NCBI RefSeq assembly: GCF_029589435.1
Contig: NZ_JARRAG010000002.1
Span: 4,278,001-4,342,000 of the forward strand
Source: Paludisphaera mucosa
GTDB lineage: Bacteria > Planctomycetota > Planctomycetia > Isosphaerales > Isosphaeraceae
Length of the DNA stretch: 64,000 bases
Direction: 5' to 3'
Below are positions 9,489 to 18,364 of the stretch, piece after piece. Below the pieces are notes generated by a model. That model was not told the origin of the DNA. It did no database searches and saw only the letters and a program-made list of their open reading frames with translations. How positions within the stretch are numbered: position 1 is the stretch's first letter; each line of letters begins with the position of its first letter. The position numbers and the translations under genes were made by a program.

Positions 9489-10706
9489 TCAGTGCGACCC
9501 CACGCGGATGGCTTCCATCGGCGCCATCCTCGCGGCCCGCCAGGCGGGGTACAGGCCCCCCAGGACGCCCGTCGCGACCGACAGGCCCAGGCCCAGCACC
9601 AGCGAGAACGGCGACACCCCCAGCCTCAGCCCGCCGCCGAGGAACTGGTTCGCCACCACCGTCCCGATCCAGGCGAGCAGGCAGCCCACGACCCCGGCGA
9701 GCAGGCCGAGGTACGCGCTCTCCAGCGTGACCAGGCCCAGCACGTTCCCCTGCGACCAGCCGTTGGTGCGAAGGACGCCGAACTCCACGAACCGCTCGGT
9801 CGTGCTCATGAGCATCGTGTTGACGATCCCCACGATGCCGACGAGCAGGGCCAGGCTCACGACCAGCATCAGGACCTTGTCCACCTGGCCCATCAGCATG
9901 CCGAAATTCGCCTGCACCTCGTTCATGCTGCGGGCGCTCACGCCCGGCTCCGAGGCCTCGATGGCCGCGCAGACGGCCTGATAGCCGGGCGGCGTCTCGG
10001 CCTCGACGTAGATGCTGGAGACGGTCTCCTTGGGCATCTTGAGGATCTTGCGGGCGGTCTCCACGTCCATGACGATGACCACGTCCAGCAGCATCGAGCC
10101 GGTCTCGTAGAGGCCGACGATCTCGCAGTCCTCGTCGCCGATCCGCAGGTGGTCGCCGACCTTGCGCGGCGAGCCCTCGGCGTTGGGGAAGTTGCGGGCG
10201 ATCTTGCGGCTGATGACGATGTTGGGCCGGCCGAGGTCGCGCTCGTCGAGGAACCGCCCCTCGCCCCGTTCCTTGAGCGCCCGGGGGAAGACCGCGCTCT
10301 TGAGGCCCTTGTGCGAGGGGATGTCCTGGCCGGAGATGACCGGCTGGTCCCAGATCGAGCCGGCCCCCTTGGTCATCAGGCCGCCGACGCTCCGCATGAG
10401 CATCCCCTGGCCCTCGACGTTGGGGGCGATCCCCCAGACCTCGGGCGCGACGGCCCGGACGCCGGGCACCTTGCGGATCTTGTCGACGACGCTCGTCGAC
10501 AGCGTGCTGGCGACGGGGCTGGGCGTGTTCTCGCGGAGGACGATCACGCCCTCGATCTGGCTCAGCGTGTCGCCGACCATGTTGCGCAGGCCGTCGGACA
10601 GGCTGAAGAGGCCCAGGACGCCCAGGATCGGGATCGAGAGGCCGATCAGGGCCAGGAGCGTCCGCATGGGACGGGTCAAAAGGTTGCGCCAGGCGAAGAC
10701 ACCCAT
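9489..10706 (-). CDS. FtsX/MacB-like ABC transporter permease
   Basis: The product is 405 residues. The N-terminal span lies near residues 13-33 (LLALIGLSIPILGVLGLFSL). A long periplasmic domain follows with the MacB-type phrase FLDERDLGRPNIVISRKIARNF. Three C-terminal spans hold the FtsX domain (residues about 275-395; LLVGIVGIVNTMLMSTTERFVEFGVLRTNG). The pattern NTMLMS and EFGVLR(T/A) is diagnostic for FtsX-like permeases. It is the partner of the downstream ATPase. It starts at ATG 10706 as the first gene of the pair. Confidence 0.92.
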   Translation of the reverse strand: MGVFAWRNLLTRPMRTLLALIGLSIPILGVLGLFSLSDGLRNMVGDTLSQIEGVIVLRENTPSPVASTLSTSVVDKIRKVPGVRAVAPEVWGIAPNVEGQGMLMRSVGGLMTKGAGSIWDQPVISGQDIPSHKGLKSAVFPRALKERGEGRFLDERDLGRPNIVISRKIARNFPNAEGSPRKVGDHLRIGDEDCEIVGLYETGSMLLDVVIVMDVETARKILKMPKETVSSIYVEAETPPGYQAVCAAIEASEPGVSARSMNEVQANFGMLMGQVDKVLMLVVSLALLVGIVGIVNTMLMSTTERFVEFGVLRTNGWSQGNVLGLVTLESAYLGLLAGVVGCLLAWIGTVVANQFLGGGLRLGVSPFSLVLGLGLSVATGVLGGLYPAWRAARMAPMEAIRVGSH

Positions 10707-11001
10707 GGATCAGTCGTCCGTCCTGTATGGGGCGAGGTCGGAGGCCGGCCCCCCACTTCTTCCCCCCGCGCCCGCGGGAGCCGGCCCGCAGGATCGGAGG
10801 AGGAAAGCGAGCTGGTCGATCGACTCGACCGAATCCGTTCGTCTCCGCCGCCCGACCGTTGGAAAGGCGGCCCGAAGGCCCGACCCGACGTCGCGGCGAT
10901 CGGCGGGCGCCGACGCCCCGCGCGTCATCGCGACGCCTCGGCCGACTCCCCCCGAGGAGAGAGGTCGGCTCGGCGTCGGCGTTGGGTCGGCTTGCGGCGG
11001 A

Positions 11002-14000
11002 TCACGTCGCGTCCGGCTCCGGGTTCGGGGCCTCGGACGGCGGGGGCGGCGAGCCTCCCGCGTCCTCGGGGTTGGGGCCGTCCTCCTCGCGCGCCTGCCA
11101 GAGCTGTTTAAGCTGGCCGAACGTGCGGAGCGGGACGCTGCCGGTGAGGGCGTCCTTGGAGAGGGGAGGGGGCGGGGGGGCGGGACGCGCCGGGCGGGGT
11201 GCGGCCGGCGGTTCGTTGCGATTGTCGGGGCGAGGGCCGCCGAACCGGCCGCCGCCGTCGCGGGTGAAGCCGCCGCCGCCGCGGGGCCTCCGCGACCCTG
11301 GCCGGGCCCGCCGCCGCCTCCCGGACGATAGCCGCCCTGCTGGGGCCGCCGCTTCCCGTGCGATAGCCGCCGCCCTGGCCTGGGGCCTGGGCCGGGCCGC
11401 TGGGGGCGGGCCCGGCGAACCGGCGCGGGCCGGCGTCGCCGCCGCCTTCCGGCCGGGCGTCGATCGGCGGGGCGCCGACCGGCGGGTTCGTGAGGTTCGA
11501 GGGGCCGGGACGCGGGCCTCGGCCGCGACGGGCCTGGCCTTCGCCGCCCTGGCCCTGCTGCTGCGGGGCCCCTTCGCCGCGACGGCCGCCGCCGCCGCCT
11601 TGGCCGGCACCGCGATGCCGCTCGGTCCCCGGCTTGACCATCGTCAGCGAGACCCGCTTGCGGTCCTGGTCGACCGACATCACCCAAACGGTGACGACGT
11701 CGCCGACGCTGACGACGTCGTGCGGGCTCTTGATGTAGCGGTTGGCGAGCTGGCTGATGTGCACCAGCCCCGAGTCCTTCAGGCCGATGTCGACGAACGC
11801 GCCGAAGTCGACGACGTTGAGCACCGTCCCCTTCAACTCCATGCCGGCCGTGAGGTCTTCGAGCTTGAGGATGCCCTTCTTGAAGATCGGCTTGGGCAGG
11901 TCGTCGCGAGGGTCGCGGTCGGGGCGGCCGAGGGCCTCGATGATGTCCTTGAGGGTCGGCTCGCCGACCTCGAGCTCCTGGGCGATCGCGGGGACGTCGG
12001 CCTCGGCGAGCCTGGCGCGGAGTTCGGGGAGCTTCTCCTTGTCGCGGACGACGTCGGGAGCCGACTCGAACTTCTCCAGCAGCCGGGACGCGGCGGCGTA
12101 GCTCTCGGGGTGGATCCAGGTGCGGTCGAGCGGCTGGGGTCCGTCGCCGATCTTGAGGAAGCCGGCGGCCTGGGTGAACGTGGCCGGCCCGACCCCCTCG
12201 ACCTCGATCAGCTCCTCGCGGTTGGCGAACGGGCCCTTCTCCTTGCGGCGGTCGGCGATCCGACGCGCGGTGAGCTGGTTCAGGCCCGAGACGTAGCGGA
12301 GCAGGGGGACGCTGGCCGTGTTGAGGTCGACGCCGACGAAATTGACGCAGCTGGCGATGACCGCATCGAGCGAGTCCTTGAGCTGCTTCGGGCTGACGTC
12401 GTGCTGGTAGAGGCCCACGCCGATGTTCTGGGGCTCGATCTTGACCAGCTCGGACAGCGGGTCCTGGAGCCGACGGCCGATCGAGATGGCGCTGCGGAGC
12501 GTGGCGTCGAACTCGGGCAGCTCCTCGCGGCCGATCGGGCTCGCCGAGTAGACGCTGGCGCCGGCCTCGTTGACGATCACGTACGCGAGCTGAGCCAGCT
12601 GGGCGTCGGCCGCGTGGGGCGCGGGGGGCGTCTGCGGCGGCGGCGGCTGGTTCCGCGACCGCGAGCCGCGGCTCTTGCCGCGGCGGCCCTGGCCCTCGCC
12701 CCGATGGCGGTCGCCCTCGTGCCGGGACGAGGTCGGGGTCGGCGTCGCGGCCGACTCGCCACCTTCGGCGGGGACGGGGACGGCCTGATGCTCGACGACC
12801 ACATCGCCCGCGGGCACCTCGGCCGGCGTCTCGCCCGCGGGGGCGTCGGCGGCGGCTTCGGGGGCGTGCGCATGGGCCTCGGCGGCCGGCGCGGCCTCGG
12901 CGACGGGCGATTCCGGGGCCTCGTGGGCGGGGGAGGGGGGCGCTTCGTGCGAGGCGTCGGCCGTGGGGTGGGCGGGATGGTTGTTCGCGCCCTCGTGGAC
13001 CTCCTCGCCGGCCTGCGTCTCGGGGCTGGTCGACTCGGGGGCGCCGCCGGAGATCGGCGGCAGCTCCTCGCTCTGGAGGTCGTGCGGGGCGGCGACGCCG
13101 TCGTCGGCCTCATCCTCGTCTTCCGCGTCGTCCGGGACGATGTAGGGGCCGGGATCCGCGGCGGGCGCCTCGGCCGTCATCGCCTCTTCCTGCAGGTCGT
13201 GCGGGTGGGCCTGATGCTCGTCGACGGCCGGGGATTCGGCCTCGGAGTACGACGTCTCGTCGACCTGCGGCGTCTCGTCGACCTGGAGCGTCTCGTCGAC
13301 TTGCGGCGTCTCCTCGGCCGGGGCCTCGTCGTCGTGTTCGGACGGGGCCTCGTCGTCGCCGGACTCGGCCGGGGCCTCGTGCTGGGGCTCGGCGACGGGC
13401 CTCGAGGCGGCGGCCGCGACGGCGGCCTCGGCGGCGGCGCGGGCCTCGGGGTTGGTGCTGAACTCGTGGCCCTCGGCGATGATCTCGGCCACCAGCTCCT
13501 CGGTCTCGCGGCAGGCGGTGCCGTTGCCGATGGCGACGACGCCGACCTGGTACTTGCCCACGAGGTCCTTGATGAAGACCTTGGCCTCCGACCGCCGGCC
13601 CTGGGGGGCGTGGGGGTAGACGATGCCCTGCTCCAAAAGGTTGCCGTTGGGGTCGAGCACCGCCACCTTGCACCCCGAGCGCAGGCCGGGGTCGATCGCC
13701 AGGACGACCTGCTTGGGGATCGGCGGCTGCAGCAGCAGGCTGCGGAGGTTGCGGGCGAAGACGTCGACGGCGTGCTTCTCGGCGGCCTCGGTCAGGTCGT
13801 GGCGGACCTCGCGCTCCATGCTCGGCAGGATCAGGCGCTCGAGCGCGTCGACCGCGGCGGCGTGGAAGGCGTCGGCCTGGGGATGGCCTTCGAGCGGGAG
13901 CTGGCCGAAGAAGGCGGATTCCAGGTCGGGCCGGGAGACCTCGAGCTTGACCTTGAGCGGCCCTTCCTTGTCCCCCCGGTTGATCGCCAGGACGCGGTGG

Positions 14001-14671
14001 GGCGGGACCTGGGCGACCGGCTCGCTGTAGTCGAAGTAGTCGCGATACTCCAGGCCCTGGCCCTCGGGGACCTCGCCCTTGGTGGTCACGAGTTTGCCGG
14101 TCTTCCACACGGCCTTGCGGACGGCCTCGCGGACGGCGGCCATCTCGCTGATGGCCTCGGCCAGGATGTGGCGGACGCCTTCGAGGGCCTTCTCGGGCGA
14201 GTCGACGCCCTTCTCGGCGTCGACGAACTCGGCCGCGGCGGCGGGCAGGTCGGTCAGCGTCTCGTCGCGGTTCCAGATCCGCGCGGCGAGCGGCTCGAGG
14301 CCGCGCTCGCGGGCCTCCGACGCCTTGGTCCGCTTCTTGGCCTTGAACGGCAGGTAAAGGTCTTCGAGCCGCTTGAGGTTCTCGGCCGAGCGGATCGCGA
14401 CGTCGAGCTCCGGCGTCAGCTTGCCCTGCTTGTCGATCGCCTTGAGGATCGTTTCCTTGCGCTCGGCGAGGTCGCGCAGCCTCTGGATCCGGACCTGGAT
14501 CTCGCGGATCACGACCTCGTTGAGGTTCCCTGTCCGCTCCTTCCGGTAGCGCGTGATGAAGGCGACGGTGTTGCCCTCGTCCAGCAAGTGGACGACGCTC
14601 TCCACCTGAACGCGCCGGATCTGCAGGTCTTGCGCGATTCGGCCCAGGTCGACCTGAATCGGGTTGTCCAT
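11002..14671 (-). CDS. tex: Tex-family S1 RNA-binding protein with large acidic insertion; 3' end frameshifted
   Basis: The N-terminal Tex domain begins MDNPIQVDLGRIAQ at ATG 14671. The YqgF/RNase H-like domain begins VVLAIDPGLRSGCKVAVLD. It is interrupted after IGNGTACRETEELVAEI by about 280 residues rich in Ala, Glu, Pro and His, then resumes with AYVIVNEAGASVYSASP and PQNIGVGLYQHDVS. Helix-hairpin-helix repeats (NLNTASVPLLRYVSGL, VEGVGPATFTQAAGFL) and an S1 domain (GMELKGTVLNVVDFGAFVDIG) follow. The tail is Gly/Arg/Pro-rich. Near 11285-11345 the reading passes through all three frames: two one-base losses in G/C runs would restore a tail ending LSKDALTGSVPLRTFGQLKQLW, with a stop at 11002. 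Without correction the frame ends at 11108. Tex proteins bind RNA and aid transcription and RNA turnover. Confidence 0.88.
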
Positions 14672-14823
14672 GGAGCCTCTACTCTGCACCAAGGTGTGAC
14701 GACGGCGATGGGGGGGGCGAGGCTGGCCGGCCTCGGCCGGGAGCAGGCTCGCACCCCAAGGAGACGGCTCGCGGTTCGATCCGAGCGCACGAAGACGCCT
14801 AGCCTTGTAACAAGTTTGGACAA

Positions 14824-14850
14824 CTTATATCATCGTCCATTCCGTGTCAA
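14824..14850 (-). promoter_or_regulatory. Candidate sigma-70-like promoter for tex
   Basis: On the minus strand TTGACA (14850-14845) is followed after 15 bases by TATAAG (14829-14824), about 150 bases before the tex start. The spacer is short, but this is the only AT-rich, promoter-like stretch in the 330-bp gap 14672-14999, in which I see no gene. Confidence 0.4.
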
Positions 14851-14999
14851 GGACCCCGTCGAGCCCGGTCGCAAGCCCAAGTCGTGCCGCGATCGGACTT
14901 TGGGATGGGAACTGGGAAAGATGGGCAAAGCGAGTCGACTTCCTCGCACGCCCGAAAGCCGGCCGCGCCCCGAGGGCCGGCCGGCCTCCCTGGAGGGCG

Positions 15000-15530
15000 T
15001 CAGCCGCCCTTGTTCCAGTTGAAGTAGAACGGGAACGGGTAGGGGCCGGGGCCGGGCACCACCGGGTCGACGTCGTAGATCGGCACGTAGCTGCCGTTGC
15101 TGTAGTACATCCCGACGGGCTTGTACGGGTGGGCCATCCCCTGGAAGACGCGCAGGGGCCGGGGCCAGGGCTTGGTCGCCGCCGTGATGGTCGACGAGCC
15201 CGGGTTGCCGTAGAAGAACGGGTAGACGCTCTCGGTATCCGCCGCCTTCCAGCCCAGGCCGTAGAGGCCCTGGTCCTTGGGGTTGATCCGCAGGTGCTTG
15301 ACCGCGCCCTTGTCGGCGTAGCGGGTGGCGTAGAAGTTGTCGCGATACTTGTCCGGGGGCAACGACCCCGGGACGTCGGTGAACCGCATCACCAGGCCGC
15401 TGCGTTCCTCGAGTTCGGGGACGCGGGGCGGGGGGATCTGGGCGCGGGCGACGCCGCCGAGGGCGGACGTCAGCGCCAGCGCGAGGACGAGGCGAAGGGG
15501 GGCCGCGGGGCGGGGCAGGGGCTCTGGCAT
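15000..15530 (-). CDS. Secreted hypothetical protein with Tyr/Pro-rich tail
   Basis: About 176 residues. The signal peptide (residues 1-30) ends GGVARAQ. The mature part has LVMRFTDVPGSLPPDKYRDNFYATRYADKG and a C-terminal half rich in Pro, Tyr and Gly that ends YPFPFYFNWNKGG. ATG 15530 is chosen because AAAGGA lies 7 bases upstream; an upstream ATG at 15545 has no better site. The protein is exported and of unknown function. It lies downstream of the Cys/Gly-rich secreted protein gene, from which a strong hairpin separates it. Confidence 0.75.
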   Translation of the reverse strand: MPEPLPRPAAPLRLVLALALTSALGGVARAQIPPPRVPELEERSGLVMRFTDVPGSLPPDKYRDNFYATRYADKGAVKHLRINPKDQGLYGLGWKAADTESVYPFFYGNPGSSTITAATKPWPRPLRVFQGMAHPYKPVGMYYSNGSYVPIYDVDPVVPGPGPYPFPFYFNWNKGG

Positions 15531-15600
15531 GGCATTCCTTTCCATCCCAAGAATGGTCGCCGCCCGGAGGTCCTGCCCGGGCGTGATCGCGGGCGACGAC

Positions 15601-15633
15601 GAAGGCCCGGCGCGGTTCGCGCGCCGGGCCTTC
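15601..15633 (-). terminator. Strong hairpin between two secreted-protein genes
   Basis: A perfect 14-bp stem (15601-15614 with 15620-15633) with a GTTCG loop lies after the gene ending at 15668 and before the one starting at 15530. It has the look of a terminator, without a long U tract on the minus strand. Confidence 0.65.
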
Positions 15634-15667
15634 GCGGCCGTCACGGTTCCATGGAACAAGTCATCGG

Positions 15668-16753
15668 TCAGAAGCCGTCCGGGGTCCGCGGCGGGAAGGC
15701 GAAGAAATCGCGGGGCGAGCGGGTCGTGACGATATAGGGGACGTAGCCGGGGGTCAGCGGCACCGGGCCGCCGGCCCCGACGAAGTAATCGTACTTGGGT
15801 CCGGCCAGGCCGCCGAGCAGGCCGTGAAGCTTGCCCTTGAGCCCGCCGAGCGCCGCGAGGCAGTGCTTGCAGCCCGCGCCGCCGCAGTGCAGGCACCGCT
15901 TGAGCTTGGACAGCAGGCCGCAGCCGCCGCACGCCCCGCAGGCGCCGCCCTGGCCGTTGCCGTGGCCGGAACCGTGGCAGGAGGAGCAGGGGTCGCCGAA
16001 GCCGGCGCCGCCGCAGAACCCGCAACCGTTGCCGCCGCAGCCCTTGCACTTCAGCTTGTCGACCAGCCCCGAGAGGTGGTTGTGCAGGCCCGCGAGCCCG
16101 CAGCCGTTCTGGCCGCAAGCCCCCTGGCCGGCGGGCAGGACGACGGCCTGCCCCGAGGGGATCGACTGGCTGGTGGCGACCACCCCGGCGGGATGGTACG
16201 GGCCGAAGCTCTTGGCGTGGCCGGCCGGGAACGACCCGCCGCCGCCGATCACCGCGCCCGCACCGCAGGGGCCGCCGCCGCAGAGGCCGGCCAGGCCGGA
16301 ACCGATGCCCGACCCGCCGTGCTTGCAGCCGCCCAGGCCCGAGCAAAGCCCGCAGCCCTTGCCGAAGCCGCCGCCGTGGCCGAGGCCGTCTCCCAGGCTA
16401 TGGCCGTGGCCGTGGCCCAGGCCGCAGCCTTCGCCGCAGCCGGCGCCGTGGCCCAGGCCGTGCAGGCCCGCCAGCTTGCCCTTCAGGTGGCCCGCCGCCC
16501 CGTGGACCGGGCCCGTCACGTGCCCCAGCGCCTTGGCCGCCGCACCGTGCGGGTCCTTGGCGTAGTGGCCGTAGGGGACCGGGGGCGCGAAGTACTCGCC
16601 GCCGGTGTTGAAGTCGTAGGCCGGCACTTCGCCGGGGAGCGTGGGGAACAGGTGCCACCCGTCCGCCCGCGCCGAGGCGCACAGGCTCATCCCGAGCAAG
16701 GCGGCCAGGCCCAGGGCGATCGACGCCTCTCGCCGTTTTCCGAAGCAACGCAT
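15668..16753 (-). CDS. Secreted Cys/Gly/His-rich protein with DnaJ-like zinc-finger repeats
   Basis: The product has about 361 residues. It has a signal peptide (ending ASARADG), an N-terminal part with YDFNTGGEYFAPPVPYGHYA, then long Gly-His stretches (GLGHGHGHSLGDGLGHGGG). Many Cys pairs follow in CxxCxG-like units such as CKGCGGNGCGFCGGAG and CSSCHGSGHGNG, close in spacing to the DnaJ Cys-rich domain. The C-terminus has VPYIVTTRSPRDFFAFPPRTPDGF. ATG 16753 is preferred because AAGGGA lies 6 bases upstream. The protein is probably an extracytoplasmic metal-binding or structural protein, but the role is unproven. Confidence 0.75.
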   Translation of the reverse strand: MRCFGKRREASIALGLAALLGMSLCASARADGWHLFPTLPGEVPAYDFNTGGEYFAPPVPYGHYAKDPHGAAAKALGHVTGPVHGAAGHLKGKLAGLHGLGHGAGCGEGCGLGHGHGHSLGDGLGHGGGFGKGCGLCSGLGGCKHGGSGIGSGLAGLCGGGPCGAGAVIGGGGSFPAGHAKSFGPYHPAGVVATSQSIPSGQAVVLPAGQGACGQNGCGLAGLHNHLSGLVDKLKCKGCGGNGCGFCGGAGFGDPCSSCHGSGHGNGQGGACGACGGCGLLSKLKRCLHCGGAGCKHCLAALGGLKGKLHGLLGGLAGPKYDYFVGAGGPVPLTPGYVPYIVTTRSPRDFFAFPPRTPDGF

Positions 16754-17020
16754 AGTCAATCCCTTACCTATGTCGCATGAATCCTCCTGAATCGTCCGGA
16801 ATCAAGCGATGAGGACCGTGGCTCCCCGTGCGTCCTGCGCGGGGCGTCGCCGCCGATCTCCTGCGGCCATTTCTGGCCTTGCCTCAAGGGATCGGCCCCG
16901 GGCGGGGGCGGCCTCGAAGGAATCCGACGTTCGAAACGCCGGGAAGGCCCGCCCCCTCGCTACAGGCCGAGGGAGCGGACCATCCGGATCAGGCGTCGCA
17001 CTCGGGGCGGGCCGGCGGGC

Positions 17021-17914
17021 TCAGCGGCCGCCCTTGCCGAAGACCATCGAGGCGGGCAGCTCGGTGACGGGGCCGGCGGCGTCGCCGTACGAGATCGAGG
17101 CGTGGGCGCTGCGCTCCGCGAGGACGCGGCCCTCGCGGGCGCCCCGGCCGATCCGGCTCAGGTCGGGCAGGTCGAGCAGGTGCTTGACGATCCGGGGACG
17201 GCCGGCTTCCTTGCCGCCGACGGCGGTCTGGGCGGGGGGGACCATGCCGGAAGGCATGACCGAGGGGTCGCGGAGCCCGGGCTGGGGGCCGGCGGCCATG
17301 TTGCCGGCGGCCGGCGTGAAGTTCCCCTGGCTGGCCCGCGCCACGCCGACCGGGGTCGGGTCACCGCCGCCGACGACCGCGCGGCCGGTGGGGAACTCGG
17401 CCGCGACGGCCTCGCCGCCGCCGCCGACGACCGCCTTGCCCGCCGGGTGGACGTCGGTCACCACGATCGAGCCGGGGACGATCGTCCCGCCCATCGCGGC
17501 CGCGTCGGCCTCGCACGAGGCGCAGCCGGTCGAGCCGGGGGCCGCGGCGAGGGCCTTCGGGTGGGCGTGGCCGTGATGGCCCGCGACGCCCGCCGGGAGG
17601 GCGCCCGGGGGCAGCGCGGCCGGCGGCGGCGGCACGTTGACGCCGTCGCGGGCCATCGCCCGGGCCCGCTGGCACTGGGTGCAGCTCCGCGAGCCGAACA
17701 GGCCCTTGTGCTCATGCTTGGCCGCCTTGGGGGCCGCGGCCGTCGTCCGGCCGGGGTAGGCCCGCGACGGGCCGGCGGGCGCCGTCCCGTGTTCGAGGAC
17801 GATCGGGGCCGCCTGGGGGCCCGGGGCGAACGAATCCTGGCCGACCGCGTCGGCGGCCGACGCGGCGAGCGCCAGCCCGAGCAAGCCCGGGACCAACCGT
17901 GAGGGGGTACGCAT
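17021..17914 (-). CDS. Secreted low-complexity hypothetical protein
   Basis: About 297 residues with a signal peptide (residues 1-26, SRLVPGLLGLALAASAADAVGQ). The mature part is rich in Ala, Gly, Pro and His, has isolated Cys pairs (SRSCTQCQRA, GCASCEAD) and repeated AVVGGG motifs (KAVVGGGGEAV, RAVVGGGDPTP). It ends with a charged stretch ITELPASMVFGKGGR-like. ATG 17914 has GGAGAGGAG 9 bases upstream. It is the third consecutive secreted low-complexity gene on this strand. Function unknown; structural or matrix roles are guesses. Confidence 0.7.
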   Translation of the reverse strand: MRTPSRLVPGLLGLALAASAADAVGQDSFAPGPQAAPIVLEHGTAPAGPSRAYPGRTTAAAPKAAKHEHKGLFGSRSCTQCQRARAMARDGVNVPPPPAALPPGALPAGVAGHHGHAHPKALAAAPGSTGCASCEADAAAMGGTIVPGSIVVTDVHPAGKAVVGGGGEAVAAEFPTGRAVVGGGDPTPVGVARASQGNFTPAAGNMAAGPQPGLRDPSVMPSGMVPPAQTAVGGKEAGRPRIVKHLLDLPDLSRIGRGAREGRVLAERSAHASISYGDAAGPVTELPASMVFGKGGR

Positions 17915-18364
17915 GCGGGAACTCCTCTCCCATGGGGCCGCGGCCGCCGACGCGTCCGGGAAGCGGACGGGTGCGGGGCGCGGCCGTTGCGGTCGAAACC
18001 GGGTCGGCCATCTTGCTTTGACCAGAGCGATCGGGCTCGTCGAGGGGCTCCGCCCCCCGCCCGCCCGACCGGCGCCCCGGGCCTCCGGCCTGGAAACGCT
18101 TCGGCGCCGCGATCGACCGCCCGCGCCGGGCCATCCCGATACATCCCCTATCATCGGCACGCCCGCCCCCGGGCTTTCGGAAAAACCGCCCCGACCGGCC
18201 CGAGACGTCGAATGCGGCCGCCGGGGACGCGCCGGCCCGGCCCCCGACCGCGTCCGGGCGCCCCTGGACCCCGTCCCCGCGTCGGGTTACGATCGAGCCT
18301 CGGCCACCGACTCCGGCCCACCTTCGGAGCGACCGGGGGACGACCGCAGCGGAGACCCAGGTCC
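17915..18364. other. Intergenic region between divergent genes; no gene seen
   Basis: This 450-bp stretch separates the secreted protein (minus) from the MFS gene (plus). Frames here are open only because of high GC and show no protein-like composition. I see no clear promoter hexamers, although promoters for both genes must lie here. Confidence 0.5.

Noticed and set aside
10710-11687. Minus-strand Arg/Pro-rich frame downstream of tex
   Set aside because: Mostly a shifted reading of the tex tail plus intergenic DNA; no domains and no ribosome site.
12900-13350. Tandem repeats in the tex insert considered as a CRISPR or minisatellite
   Set aside because: The units (PQVDET-like) are short coding repeats within one protein, with no spacer structure.
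10727-15022. Plus-strand frame of 1431 codons opposite tex
   Set aside because: Product is a Val/Gly/Arg-rich repeat of antisense codons; Tex domains on the other strand explain the region.
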